From positions 1-11,264 of the forward strand of contig JACDDJ010000050.1 of NCBI GenBank assembly GCA_013817065.1: DNA of 11,264 nt. The letters are read 5' to 3'. Within the stretch, counting starts at the first letter, position 1; every line of letters starts with the position of its first letter. A program made the translations under genes and the position numbers. The notes below the pieces were generated by a model, which worked only from the letters and a program-made list of their open reading frames with translations, did no database searches and had not been told where the DNA came from. This DNA is from Acidobacteriota bacterium (GTDB taxonomy: Bacteria > Acidobacteriota > Vicinamibacteria > Vicinamibacterales > 2-12-FULL-66-21). Positions 1 through 5,923 of the stretch are shown here, piece after piece.

Positions 1-1
1 G

Positions 2-226
2 CTGTTCACGACCCTGCTTCCGAGTTACGTCGAGGTGCAGGTGTACCGCGCGCTGCTCGAGTCGAATGCGGCGTTCTATGCCGCGCAGATGACGGCGATG
101 GACGCCGCGACGCGCAATTCCGGAGAGATGATCGAGAGCCTCACGCTCTACATGAACAAGGTTCGTCAGGCGGCTATCACCCGGGAGATCATCGAGGTGG
201 TTTCGGGCGCGTCGCAGGCACGGTAG
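2..226 (+). CDS. atpG: ATP synthase F1 subunit gamma, C-terminal part (5' end outside window)
   Basis: This is the last 74 codons of the gamma subunit, the central rotor shaft of F1F0 ATP synthase on the inner face of the cytoplasmic membrane. The visible part matches the C-terminal helix that rotates inside the alpha3beta3 head. It contains the family-typical run around TAMDAATRNSGEMI and ends with LYMNKVRQAAITREIIEVVSG, the most conserved stretch of the subunit, followed by a short tail and TAG. The reading frame is open from base 2, so there is no start in this window; an internal GTG at 35 is simply Val within the protein. It lies 51 nt upstream of atpD, in the usual atpAGDC order, so it belongs to the same operon. 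Identification rests on the conserved C-terminus and its neighbours and is firm despite the partial length. Confidence 0.95.
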   Translation: MFTTLLPSYVEVQVYRALLESNAAFYAAQMTAMDAATRNSGEMIESLTLYMNKVRQAAITREIIEVVSGASQAR

Positions 227-277
227 CAGGGCGCCCTGGTACAACGAGGCGCGGGGTTCGACGGGACAATCGACACT

Positions 278-1738
278 ATGGCCACAGCAACATTGACGGA
301 AAAGAAGACCGGGAAGGTCGTTCAGGTCATCGGACCGGTGGTGGACATCGAGTTCGAGGGAGGGCACCTCCCGGCGATCTACAACGCGGTTCGCATCCCT
401 ACGAGGGGCTCGGACGGCGTGCTTATCGACGTCGTGTGCGAGGTGGAGCAGCATCTGGGGGAGAACCGGGTGCGCACCGTGGCGATGAAGCCGACCGACG
501 GCATGCGCAGGGGGATGGAGGCGATCGACACGGGCGGGCCGATTTCGATGCCGGTCGGGAGCGCCACGCTCGGGCGGGTCATGAACGTGCTGGGTGAGCC
601 GGTGGACTACCCGGATCGCCCGATTCAATCGACAGAGCGCTGGTCGATCCACCGCTCGGCTCCCTCCCTCGAGGACCAGTCGACCGAGCTGCAGATGTTC
701 GAGACGGGGATCAAGGTCATCGATCTGCTCGAGCCCTACCTGCGGGGGGGGAAGATCGGCCTGTTCGGCGGCGCCGGCGTCGGCAAGACGGTCATCATCC
801 AGGAGCTGATCCACAACGTCGCGATGAAGCACGGCGGCGTGTCGGTCTTTGCCGGGGTCGGCGAGCGCACGCGCGAGGGCAACGACCTGTGGCTCGAGTT
901 CCAGGAAAGCGGCGTCATCAACGTCGACGACCTGGAGAAGTCCCGCGCCGCGCTCGTCTACGGCCAGATGACGGAGCCGCCTGGCGCCCGCCTTCGCGTC
1001 GCGCTGAGCGGCCTCACGGTCGCCGAGTACTTCCGCGACGCCGAGGGGAAGGACGTTCTGCTCTTCATCGACAACATCTTCCGTTTCACGCAGGCGGGAT
1101 CGGAAGTGTCGGCGCTGCTCGGCCGCATGCCGTCCGCGGTCGGTTATCAGCCGACGCTGCTGACGGAGATGGGAGAGCTCCAGGAGCGGATCACCTCAAC
1201 GAAGAAGGGATCGATCACGTCGGTCCAGGCGATCTACGTTCCGGCCGACGACTACACTGACCCGGCGCCGGCAACCACCTTCGCGCACCTCGACGCGACC
1301 ACGAACCTGTCGCGTGCGATCGTCGAACTCGGGATCTACCCGGCCGTCGATCCGCTCGCGTCCACCTCGCGCATCCTCGACGCGCGCATCATCGGCGACG
1401 AGCACTACAACGTCGCCCGACAGGTGAAGCAGATCCTGCAGCGCTACAAGGATCTCCAGGACATTATCGCGATCCTCGGCATCGACGAACTGTCGGAAGA
1501 AGACAAGCTGACGGTCGGCCGCGCCCGCCGCATCCAGCGCTTCATGTCGCAGCCGTTCTTCGTCGGCGAGCAGTTCACGGGTCTGCCGGGCAAGTACGTG
1601 CCGGTCGCCGACACCGTCCGCAGCTTCAAGGAAATCGTTGCCGGCAAGTACGATCACCTCCCGGAGCAGGCGTTCTACATGGTCGGAACGATCGAAGAGG
1701 CCGTTGAAAAAGCCGAGAAGATGAAGGCCTCTCAGTAA
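278..1738 (+). CDS. atpD: ATP synthase F1 subunit beta (catalytic)
   Basis: This is the catalytic subunit of F1, which makes or hydrolyses ATP at three sites in the alpha3beta3 head. The 486-residue length is close to the usual 460-480. The N-terminal beta-barrel domain (about residues 12-85) opens with GKVVQVIGPVVDIEF. The nucleotide-binding domain has the Walker A loop GGAGVGKT at 164-171, the GERTREGNDL segment at about 195-205 with the catalytic Glu, a Walker B strand DVLLFIDNIFRFTQAGSE, and the ALLGRMPSAVGYQPTL loop. The C-terminal helical domain includes the DELSEEDKL motif that contacts gamma and epsilon (DELSEED region). All key residues appear intact. The ATG at 278 gives the expected N-terminus; only weak Shine-Dalgarno matches precede it. 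It sits between atpG and atpC in standard operon order. Confidence 0.99.
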   Translation: MATATLTEKKTGKVVQVIGPVVDIEFEGGHLPAIYNAVRIPTRGSDGVLIDVVCEVEQHLGENRVRTVAMKPTDGMRRGMEAIDTGGPISMPVGSATLGRVMNVLGEPVDYPDRPIQSTERWSIHRSAPSLEDQSTELQMFETGIKVIDLLEPYLRGGKIGLFGGAGVGKTVIIQELIHNVAMKHGGVSVFAGVGERTREGNDLWLEFQESGVINVDDLEKSRAALVYGQMTEPPGARLRVALSGLTVAEYFRDAEGKDVLLFIDNIFRFTQAGSEVSALLGRMPSAVGYQPTLLTEMGELQERITSTKKGSITSVQAIYVPADDYTDPAPATTFAHLDATTNLSRAIVELGIYPAVDPLASTSRILDARIIGDEHYNVARQVKQILQRYKDLQDIIAILGIDELSEEDKLTVGRARRIQRFMSQPFFVGEQFTGLPGKYVPVADTVRSFKEIVAGKYDHLPEQAFYMVGTIEEAVEKAEKMKASQ

Positions 1739-1743
1739 GTAAG

Positions 1744-1771
1744 ATTGACGACTGCGGATTGCGGACTCGAG
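1744..1771 (+). repeat. Degenerate heptanucleotide tandem repeat in the atpD-atpC gap
   Basis: Four consecutive 7-nt units fill most of the 39-nt spacer: ATTGACG, ACTGCGG, ATTGCGG, ACTCGAG. The consensus is AYTGCGG, with the two central units differing by one base. The array stops 6 nt before the atpC start, so it occupies the place where a ribosome binding site is expected, and no good Shine-Dalgarno motif is visible there. Its unit differs from that of the repeats near 3856 and 5818, but the 7-nt period is the same. Function is unknown. Confidence 0.5.
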
Positions 1772-1777
1772 TAACGG

Positions 1778-2236
1778 ATGGCGCTACCAACAGTAATTGA
1801 CCTTCAGATCGTGACCCCGGACCGGCTGATCGTCCGCGAGCAGGTGGACGAGGTGCAGCTGCCGGGCAGTGAAGGCTACTTCGGTGTGCTCCCGGGCCAC
1901 ACGCCGCTGCTGGCGTCGCTCGCGGTCGGCGAGATGTGGTACCGCAAAGGGCCGGAGAAGACCTTCCTCTCGATCGCCGGCGGCTTTGCCGAGGTGCTGC
2001 CGGATCGCGTCACGCTGCTCGCGACTCTTGCCGAGCGAGCCGAGGACATCGACGCTGGGCGCGCTGAATCGGCGAAGCAGCGTGCCGAGCAGCGGTTGGC
2101 GCAGCCCGACGGTGAGATCGACTACGAGCGGGCCCGGCTCGCGTTGCAGAAATCCATCATCCGCATCCAGGTCTCGGTCCGCGTTACAGGCACGCGGGTC
2201 GGCGAGCTGAAGCGCATGAGAGACGCGAGGGCCTGA
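1778..2236 (+). CDS. atpC: ATP synthase F1 subunit epsilon
   Basis: Epsilon is the regulatory subunit at the foot of the central stalk; it couples gamma to the c-ring and can inhibit ATP hydrolysis through its C-terminal helices. At 152 residues it is slightly longer than the usual 130-140. The N-terminal beta-sandwich (about 5-88) contains the diagnostic VQLPGSEGYFGVLPGHTPLL stretch at about 26-45 and the SIAGGFAEV strand at about 65-73. The C-terminal part (about 88-152) is a helical hairpin rich in Ala, Arg and Glu (RAESAKQRAEQRLAQ), with a basic tail ending KRMRDARA that accounts for the extra length. The ATG at 1778 matches the normal beginning, with the family motif IVTPDRLI at residues 11-18. 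It is the last gene of the atp operon; the phosphatase gene follows after 8 nt and is probably cotranscribed. Confidence 0.96.
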   Translation: MALPTVIDLQIVTPDRLIVREQVDEVQLPGSEGYFGVLPGHTPLLASLAVGEMWYRKGPEKTFLSIAGGFAEVLPDRVTLLATLAERAEDIDAGRAESAKQRAEQRLAQPDGEIDYERARLALQKSIIRIQVSVRVTGTRVGELKRMRDARA

Positions 2237-2244
2237 CCCTCCGC

Positions 2245-3024
2245 ATGCCTGCGCTCCCGCTCTCCTGGGCCGTTCGCACGGACGCCGGCCTTCGGCGCAG
2301 CAGCAACGAAGACAGCTTCTCCGCGCGTCCGGACATCGGTCTCTTTCTCGTTGCCGACGGCATGGGCGGGCATGCGGCCGGTGAGGTGGCCTCCCGCGTT
2401 GTCGTCGAGTCGGTTGCCGCCTTCATTGAAGAGACCGCCGGCGCTGACAGCAATCGCACCTGGCCCTTCCCTTTCGAACCCGCACTGAGTCTCGAAGCGA
2501 ACCGGCTGAAGGCGGCGTTCCGCCTCGCCAATCGGCGGCTCGCTGCCGCGATCGCCGACTCGCACGACCTGCGCGGCATGGCGACCACCGCGTCCGCGAT
2601 CCTCCAGGGGCCCAAGCAGGCATGCGTCGCGCACATCGGTGACAGCCGCGTCTACGTGCTGCGCGGCGACCACCTGACCCAGATCACCGACGACCACTCG
2701 TGGGTAGAAGAACAGGTCCGCGCCGGCACGCTCACCGCCGAAGCTGCGCGTCAGCACCCCTGGCGCAACGTGGTCACGCGGGCTCTGTCTGGGGGAGACG
2801 ATCCCGAGATCGACGTGGTTGAGATCCAGCCGGCGACGGGCGAGCGCTATCTGCTCTGCTCCGACGGTTTGTTCGGGGTCGTTGCCGATCCGCTGCTCGC
2901 GGAGATCCTCGCCGACCGGGCGGCCTCGCTCGATGAGATCTGTGGACGCCTGATCGACGCGGCCAACGCCGCCGGTGGACCGGATAACATCACCGCGATG
3001 GTCATCCAGGTCGATGCTCCGTAA
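2245..3024 (+). CDS. PP2C-family protein serine/threonine phosphatase
   Basis: This is a metal-dependent (Mn/Mg) phosphatase of the bacterial PP2C/PrpC/Stp type that removes phosphate from Ser/Thr residues, usually opposing Hanks-type kinases. The 259-residue protein is a single cytoplasmic catalytic domain with no membrane segment. Motifs in order: RSSNEDS at 18-24, VADGMGGHAAGE at 36-47 (metal-ligand Asp38-Gly39), TTASAIL at 114-120, HIGDSRVY at 130-137, LLCSDGLFG at 203-211 (Asp207) and GGPDNITAMV at 244-253 (Asp247). All metal-binding aspartates appear present. A GAGGG sequence lies 13 nt before the ATG, rather distant for a ribosome binding site. No kinase is encoded in the window, so substrate and partner are unknown. 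The gene starts 8 nt after atpC and its end overlaps the permease start by 11 nt, which suggests translational coupling. Confidence 0.95.
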   Translation: MPALPLSWAVRTDAGLRRSSNEDSFSARPDIGLFLVADGMGGHAAGEVASRVVVESVAAFIEETAGADSNRTWPFPFEPALSLEANRLKAAFRLANRRLAAAIADSHDLRGMATTASAILQGPKQACVAHIGDSRVYVLRGDHLTQITDDHSWVEEQVRAGTLTAEAARQHPWRNVVTRALSGGDDPEIDVVEIQPATGERYLLCSDGLFGVVADPLLAEILADRAASLDEICGRLIDAANAAGGPDNITAMVIQVDAP

Positions 3025-3832
3025 TCTCGCAACGCTCTTCCGCTACCGCGGCCTGATCCAGAGTCTCGTCTCCCGCGAACTGAAGGCGCGTTACCGCGGC
3101 TCGGCGCTGGGGTTCTTCTGGTCCTTCATCAACCCGCTGATGCTGCTGCTGGTGTACTCGTTCGTCTTCAGCTACGTCATGCCGGCCTCGAAGGACGAGC
3201 GTGTCGCTCCCTTCGCACTGTTCATGTTCTGCGGGATCCTTCCCTGGACCTGGTTCTCCTCGTCGCTGATCGAATCCTCGGGGGTTCTGATCTCCGGGGG
3301 TAACCTGATCAAGAAGGTTCTCTTCCCCGCCGAGATCCTGCCGATCGTCACCGTGTTGTCGAACATGGTGCACTTCTTCTTCGGACTCGTGGTCCTGGCA
3401 GGATTCCTCGTCTACTATCAGCGGCCGCTGAGCCTCACGGAGCTCGCCATCTTTCCGCTTGCTGTGGCGATTCAGCTGGTGCTCACGCTTGGGTTCGCAC
3501 TGCTGCTGTCGGCCCTGACTGTCCATTTTCGCGACCTTCGCGACATCCTGTCGAACCTGCTGACGTTCTGGTTCTTCGCAACGCCAATCATCTACCCGTA
3601 CTTCCTGTTCGAGGATCCGGCGAATCCCGGGCACGAGGTGTGGCAGGCGCAGCTCCTGAAGTTGAATCCCTTCACGCACCTGGCGATTACCTACCAGGAG
3701 ATCCTGTTCTTCAACGGCCCGGTGGGCCATCTGCCGTGGTTGCTCGTGCTCGGCGTGATCTCTATCGTCTTCTTCTTCTTCGGCTACTTCGTCTTCGACC
3801 GTCTGCGGGATACATTCGCGGAGGAAGTGTAG
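3014..3832 (+). CDS. wzm: ABC-2 type polysaccharide/O-antigen exporter, permease subunit (Wzm family)
   Basis: This is the inner-membrane channel of an ABC exporter for lipid-linked polysaccharide (O-antigen, capsule or teichoic-acid type). The 272-residue protein shows the family N-terminal signature of an amphipathic interface helix followed by SRELKARYRGSALGFFWSFINPL at about 20-41. About six hydrophobic spans follow, at roughly 34-55, 67-85, 107-136, 143-170, 178-198 and 239-262. The LKLNPFTHLAITYQEILF segment near 215-232 is also typical of the family. The ATG at 3014 is preferred over an in-frame GTG at 2975, because the family begins about ten residues before the interface helix and the extra 13 residues are polar and unrelated. 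The start lies inside the end of the phosphatase gene. Its ATPase partner is the second half of the pair, across a 133-nt repeat-bearing gap. Confidence 0.93.
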   Translation: MLRNLATLFRYRGLIQSLVSRELKARYRGSALGFFWSFINPLMLLLVYSFVFSYVMPASKDERVAPFALFMFCGILPWTWFSSSLIESSGVLISGGNLIKKVLFPAEILPIVTVLSNMVHFFFGLVVLAGFLVYYQRPLSLTELAIFPLAVAIQLVLTLGFALLLSALTVHFRDLRDILSNLLTFWFFATPIIYPYFLFEDPANPGHEVWQAQLLKLNPFTHLAITYQEILFFNGPVGHLPWLLVLGVISIVFFFFGYFVFDRLRDTFAEEV

Positions 3833-3855
3833 GCACACGCCTGCAAACAGATGCG

Positions 3856-3950
3856 TCAACGCCCAACTTCCAACCGCCAACTCCCAACGCCTGGGCTGAG
3901 ATGTTCGACAACACACCTTTGGAGGTTGGCAGTTGGAGGTTGGTAGTTGA
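3856..3950 (+). repeat. Large imperfect inverted repeat made of CCAACNN heptads
   Basis: The 133-nt gap between permease and ATPase genes carries two 32-nt arms, at 3856-3887 and 3919-3950. They match as inverted repeats at 26 of 32 positions, and two of the mismatches would be G-U pairs in the + strand RNA. Each arm is itself a tandem array with a 7-nt period: the left arm has units TCAACGC, CCAACTT, CCAACCG, CCAACTC and CCAACGC, and the right arm has GTTGGNN units. The 31-nt loop lies between. There is no U-run after the stem, so it does not look like a standard intrinsic terminator. Nineteen bases of the right arm (3933-3951, complement strand) recur at 5818-5836 with one mismatch, which shows that this is a dispersed element. 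It probably folds in the transcript; effect and origin are unknown. Confidence 0.75.
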
Positions 3951-3965
3951 TTAGCCCTGCCTGAT

Positions 3966-5318
3966 ATGAACGCAATAGAGCTCACCAACGCCTCGAAGGT
4001 CTACCAGCGCTACGGTCACCGCCGCCAGTTCGCCACGCTCAAGAGTGCGCTGCTGTCGCGCAGCCTGGTGCGCGATCTCAATCCGACCGAGACCTTCATC
4101 GCGGTCAACAACGTCACCTGCTCGGTGCCGAAGGGCCAGACGCTCGGCGTGATCGGCCGCAACGGTTCGGGCAAGAGCACCCTGCTGAAGCTGGTCGCCG
4201 GCATCACCAAACCGACGACCGGCACAGTCAAAGTAAACGGACGAATTTCGGCGCTGATCGAGCTTGGCGCCGGCTTCCACCCTGAGATCTCCGGGCGCGA
4301 GAACGTCTTTATCAACGGGATCATGCTCGGTCTGACCAAGCGCGAGATCACCCGGCGCTTCGACGAGATCGTTGAGTTCGCCGAGCTTCAAGAGTTCATC
4401 GACGCCCCGGTCAAGAACTACTCGTCCGGGATGTACATGCGCCTCGGTTTCGCGGTCGCGATCCACGTGGATCCCGAGGTGCTGCTCGTCGACGAGGTGC
4501 TCGCCGTCGGCGACGAAGGCTTCACCCACAAGTGTCTCGACAAGTTTGCGGAGTTCAAGCGCCGCGGCAAGACGATCCTGCTCGTCACCCACTCGCTTGG
4601 GTTGGTGGAGAAGTTCTGCGACGAGGCGCTGTGGATGGACGGCGGGCGGATGAAGGTTCAGGGCGATCCCAAGCGCGTGGTCGGCGCCTACGTCACGGAC
4701 GTCGAGAAATCCGAGGAGCTGCAGCTCGCCTCCGGTGATGCCCGGGCGAAGGCGTCCGCGATCGTCATTTCTCCCGACGAGCCGTCGAGCGCGGTGCTGC
4801 CGGATCACCCGATCGAGACGGCGGAAGGTCCAGCGGACATGTTCCGCGCAACCGAGGGACGCTGGGGCTCACGCGAGATCGAGATCACCGGTGTCGACCT
4901 GATCGGCAACGACGGCGTTGCCGGCCACGTGTTTCACAACGGCGATCCGTTCGCCGTCCGGATCAAGCTGCGCGCCCCACTCGAAATGGACGACTTCGTC
5001 GTCGGGATCGGCCTGTTCAATGCCGAAGGCGTGTGCTGCTACGGGACCAATACCAGTCTCGAAGAATTGAAATCCGTCAGTATCCTTGGTGACGGCGAAG
5101 TGACCTTCTCGGTCGATCGCCTCGACCTGGTCGAAGGCACCTACAAGCTCGACATTGCGATCCACAAACTGGACGGCTATCCCTACGACTACCATCGACT
5201 GCTCTACACCTTCCGCGTGAAGTCGCGGACCAAGGACGTCGGGATCTATCGCCCGCCGCATACCTGGGGCTTCTCATCAACTGTCCGGTTCTCGAAGACC
5301 GACGAAGCGGCCTCATGA
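3966..5318 (+). CDS. wzt: ABC exporter ATP-binding protein with C-terminal carbohydrate-binding domain (Wzt family)
   Basis: This ATPase powers export of a lipid-linked polysaccharide through the Wzm-type permease encoded upstream. Residues 1-245 form the nucleotide-binding domain: Walker A GRNGSGKST at 64-72, ABC signature NYSSGMYMRLGF at 151-162, Walker B EVLLVDEV at 171-178 and the switch His in LLVTHS at about 209. The LIELGAGFHPEISGRENV stretch (98-113) is typical of the Wzt/KpsT/TagH branch. A linker (about 246-297) leads to a Wzt_C-type beta-sandwich (about 300-443), seen in REIEITGVDLIG, the FHNGDPFAVRIKLRA strand pair and VVGIGLFNAEGVCCYGTNT. In characterised Wzt proteins this domain binds the chemically capped end of the finished O-antigen. 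The total of 450 residues fits that architecture. No clear ribosome binding site precedes the ATG. The TGA overlaps the rfaE2 start as ATGA. Confidence 0.95.
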   Translation: MNAIELTNASKVYQRYGHRRQFATLKSALLSRSLVRDLNPTETFIAVNNVTCSVPKGQTLGVIGRNGSGKSTLLKLVAGITKPTTGTVKVNGRISALIELGAGFHPEISGRENVFINGIMLGLTKREITRRFDEIVEFAELQEFIDAPVKNYSSGMYMRLGFAVAIHVDPEVLLVDEVLAVGDEGFTHKCLDKFAEFKRRGKTILLVTHSLGLVEKFCDEALWMDGGRMKVQGDPKRVVGAYVTDVEKSEELQLASGDARAKASAIVISPDEPSSAVLPDHPIETAEGPADMFRATEGRWGSREIEITGVDLIGNDGVAGHVFHNGDPFAVRIKLRAPLEMDDFVVGIGLFNAEGVCCYGTNTSLEELKSVSILGDGEVTFSVDRLDLVEGTYKLDIAIHKLDGYPYDYHRLLYTFRVKSRTKDVGIYRPPHTWGFSSTVRFSKTDEAAS

Positions 5319-5809
5319 CACGGGACGCTGAGGCCGAGTCGCGCGTCAAAAGTCTCGAGGGCGGACGGGCGTATGCCGCCGCCGTCCGCGACGCTGGACG
5401 GCGCGTCGTCTTCACCAACGGCGTCTTCGACATCCTTCACCCCGGGCACATCCGTTACCTGCAGCAGGCGCGCAGTCTCGGCGATGTGCTGATCATCGGG
5501 CTCAACGCCGACGCGTCGGTCCGTCGCAACAAGGGACCTCAGCGGCCAATCAACACCGAGCAGGAGCGCGCCGAGATCCTCGCGGCGCTCGCATGCGTTG
5601 ATTGCGTTGTGATCTTCTCAGAAGACACACCGGCCGGAATCATCAGCGCGATCGAGCCTGACGTCCTCGTCAAAGGCGCCGACTGGGCTGAGGACGCCAT
5701 CGTCGGTCGCGACACGGTCGAGGCACGGGGCGGACAGGTGGTGCGTGTCCCGGTCGAACAGGGCTATTCGAGCACCGAGATAATTCGAAGAATCCGGGCT
5801 CTCCCTTAG
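5315..5809 (+). CDS. rfaE2: D-glycero-beta-D-manno-heptose 1-phosphate adenylyltransferase (stand-alone RfaE domain II)
   Basis: This cytoplasmic nucleotidyltransferase joins heptose 1-phosphate and ATP to give ADP-heptose precursor for the LPS inner core. The 164-residue protein corresponds to the C-terminal half of bifunctional HldE only; the kinase half is absent and would have to be encoded elsewhere. The nucleotidyltransferase fold starts with VVFTNGVFDILHPGHIRYL at 31-49, holding the HxGH motif (His42, His45). It continues with VLIIGLNADASVRRNKGPQRPIN at 58-80, the VDCVVIFSEDTP segment near 95-106, DVLVKGADW at 116-124 and the C-terminal YSSTEIIRRI at 151-160 in place of the ISSTxxxxR motif of other family members. 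The start overlaps the wzt stop by 4 nt (ATGA), so the two are translationally coupled. A related cytidylyltransferase specificity is possible, but the KGADW and PINTEQER motifs favour the heptose enzyme. Confidence 0.92.
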   Translation: MTRDAEAESRVKSLEGGRAYAAAVRDAGRRVVFTNGVFDILHPGHIRYLQQARSLGDVLIIGLNADASVRRNKGPQRPINTEQERAEILAALACVDCVVIFSEDTPAGIISAIEPDVLVKGADWAEDAIVGRDTVEARGGQVVRVPVEQGYSSTEIIRRIRALP

Positions 5810-5817
5810 ACCTCTCG

Positions 5818-5879
5818 ATCAACGACCAACCTCCAAGTTCCCAAATTGGATTTTGCTAGTTGGAACTTGGAAGTTATCG
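5818..5879 (+). repeat. Second copy of the CCAAC-heptad inverted repeat, upstream of mfd
   Basis: This element lies in the 114-nt gap between rfaE2 and mfd. The left side is again a 7-nt periodic array (TCAACGA, CCAACCT, CCAAGTT, CCCAAAT at 5819-5846); the right side has GTTGGAA, CTTGGAA and GTTATCG at 5859-5879. Arms 5828-5841 and 5862-5875 pair at 13 of 14 positions around a 20-nt loop. Bases 5818-5836 match the complement of 3933-3951 at 18 of 19 positions, so it belongs to the same family as the element at 3856-3950. No U-run follows, so terminator function is uncertain. Confidence 0.7.
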
Positions 5880-5880
5880 G

Positions 5881-5923
5881 CTCCGGTAGAATAAAAGGTT
5901 CCGGAGACCGCCGGACGATCCGT
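5881..5923 (+). promoter_or_regulatory. mfd leader: two mutually exclusive short hairpins and a -10-like hexamer
   Basis: Just before mfd, CTCCGG (5881-5886) can pair with CCGGAG (5901-5906), or TCCGG (5900-5904) can pair with CCGGA (5911-5915). Both use the CCGG at 5901-5904, so only one can form at a time. The first loop contains TAGAAT (5887-5892), which resembles a sigma-70 -10 hexamer, but no good -35 hexamer lies 16-18 nt upstream. The ribosome binding site for mfd is weak (GGA at 5913-5915). All stems are short, so this is a tentative call. Confidence 0.2.

Noticed and set aside
219..230. CGGTAGC core resembling the RfaH ops element near the atpG stop
   Set aside because: Only 8 of 12 positions of the ops element agree, the location at the end of atpG makes no functional sense, and a 7-nt core occurs by chance in a window this size.
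227..238. Perfect 12-bp palindrome CAGGGCGCCCTG just after the atpG stop
   Set aside because: A palindrome of this length is expected a few times by chance in 11 kb, and it leaves only a tiny loop with no U-run, so neither terminator nor operator can be supported.
2975..3013. Upstream in-frame GTG start for the permease adding 13 residues
   Set aside because: The extra residues are polar and lie over the conserved GGPDNIT motif of the phosphatase gene; the ATG at 3014 gives the family-typical N-terminus.
3856..3950. Possible CRISPR array from repeated CCAACNN units
   Set aside because: The units are 7 nt with no spacers and no cas genes nearby; this is a tandem and inverted short repeat, not CRISPR.
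3002..3988. Long minus-strand open frame (328 codons) antisense to the permease gene
   Set aside because: Its translation is rich in Glu, Gln, Asp, His and Arg, as expected from reading a hydrophobic membrane protein backwards, and shows no domain. It overlaps a confidently identified gene over its whole coding length and is a high-GC shadow frame.
3951..4808. Minus-strand open frame (285 codons) antisense to wzt
   Set aside because: There are no recognisable motifs, and it is fully opposite the conserved nucleotide-binding domain; explained by codon bias in high-GC DNA.
5846..5923. Upstream in-frame TTG start for mfd adding 26 residues
   Set aside because: The added codons are translated from the intergenic heptad repeat and the mfd leader, and resemble no Mfd N-terminus; the ATG at 5924 fits better.
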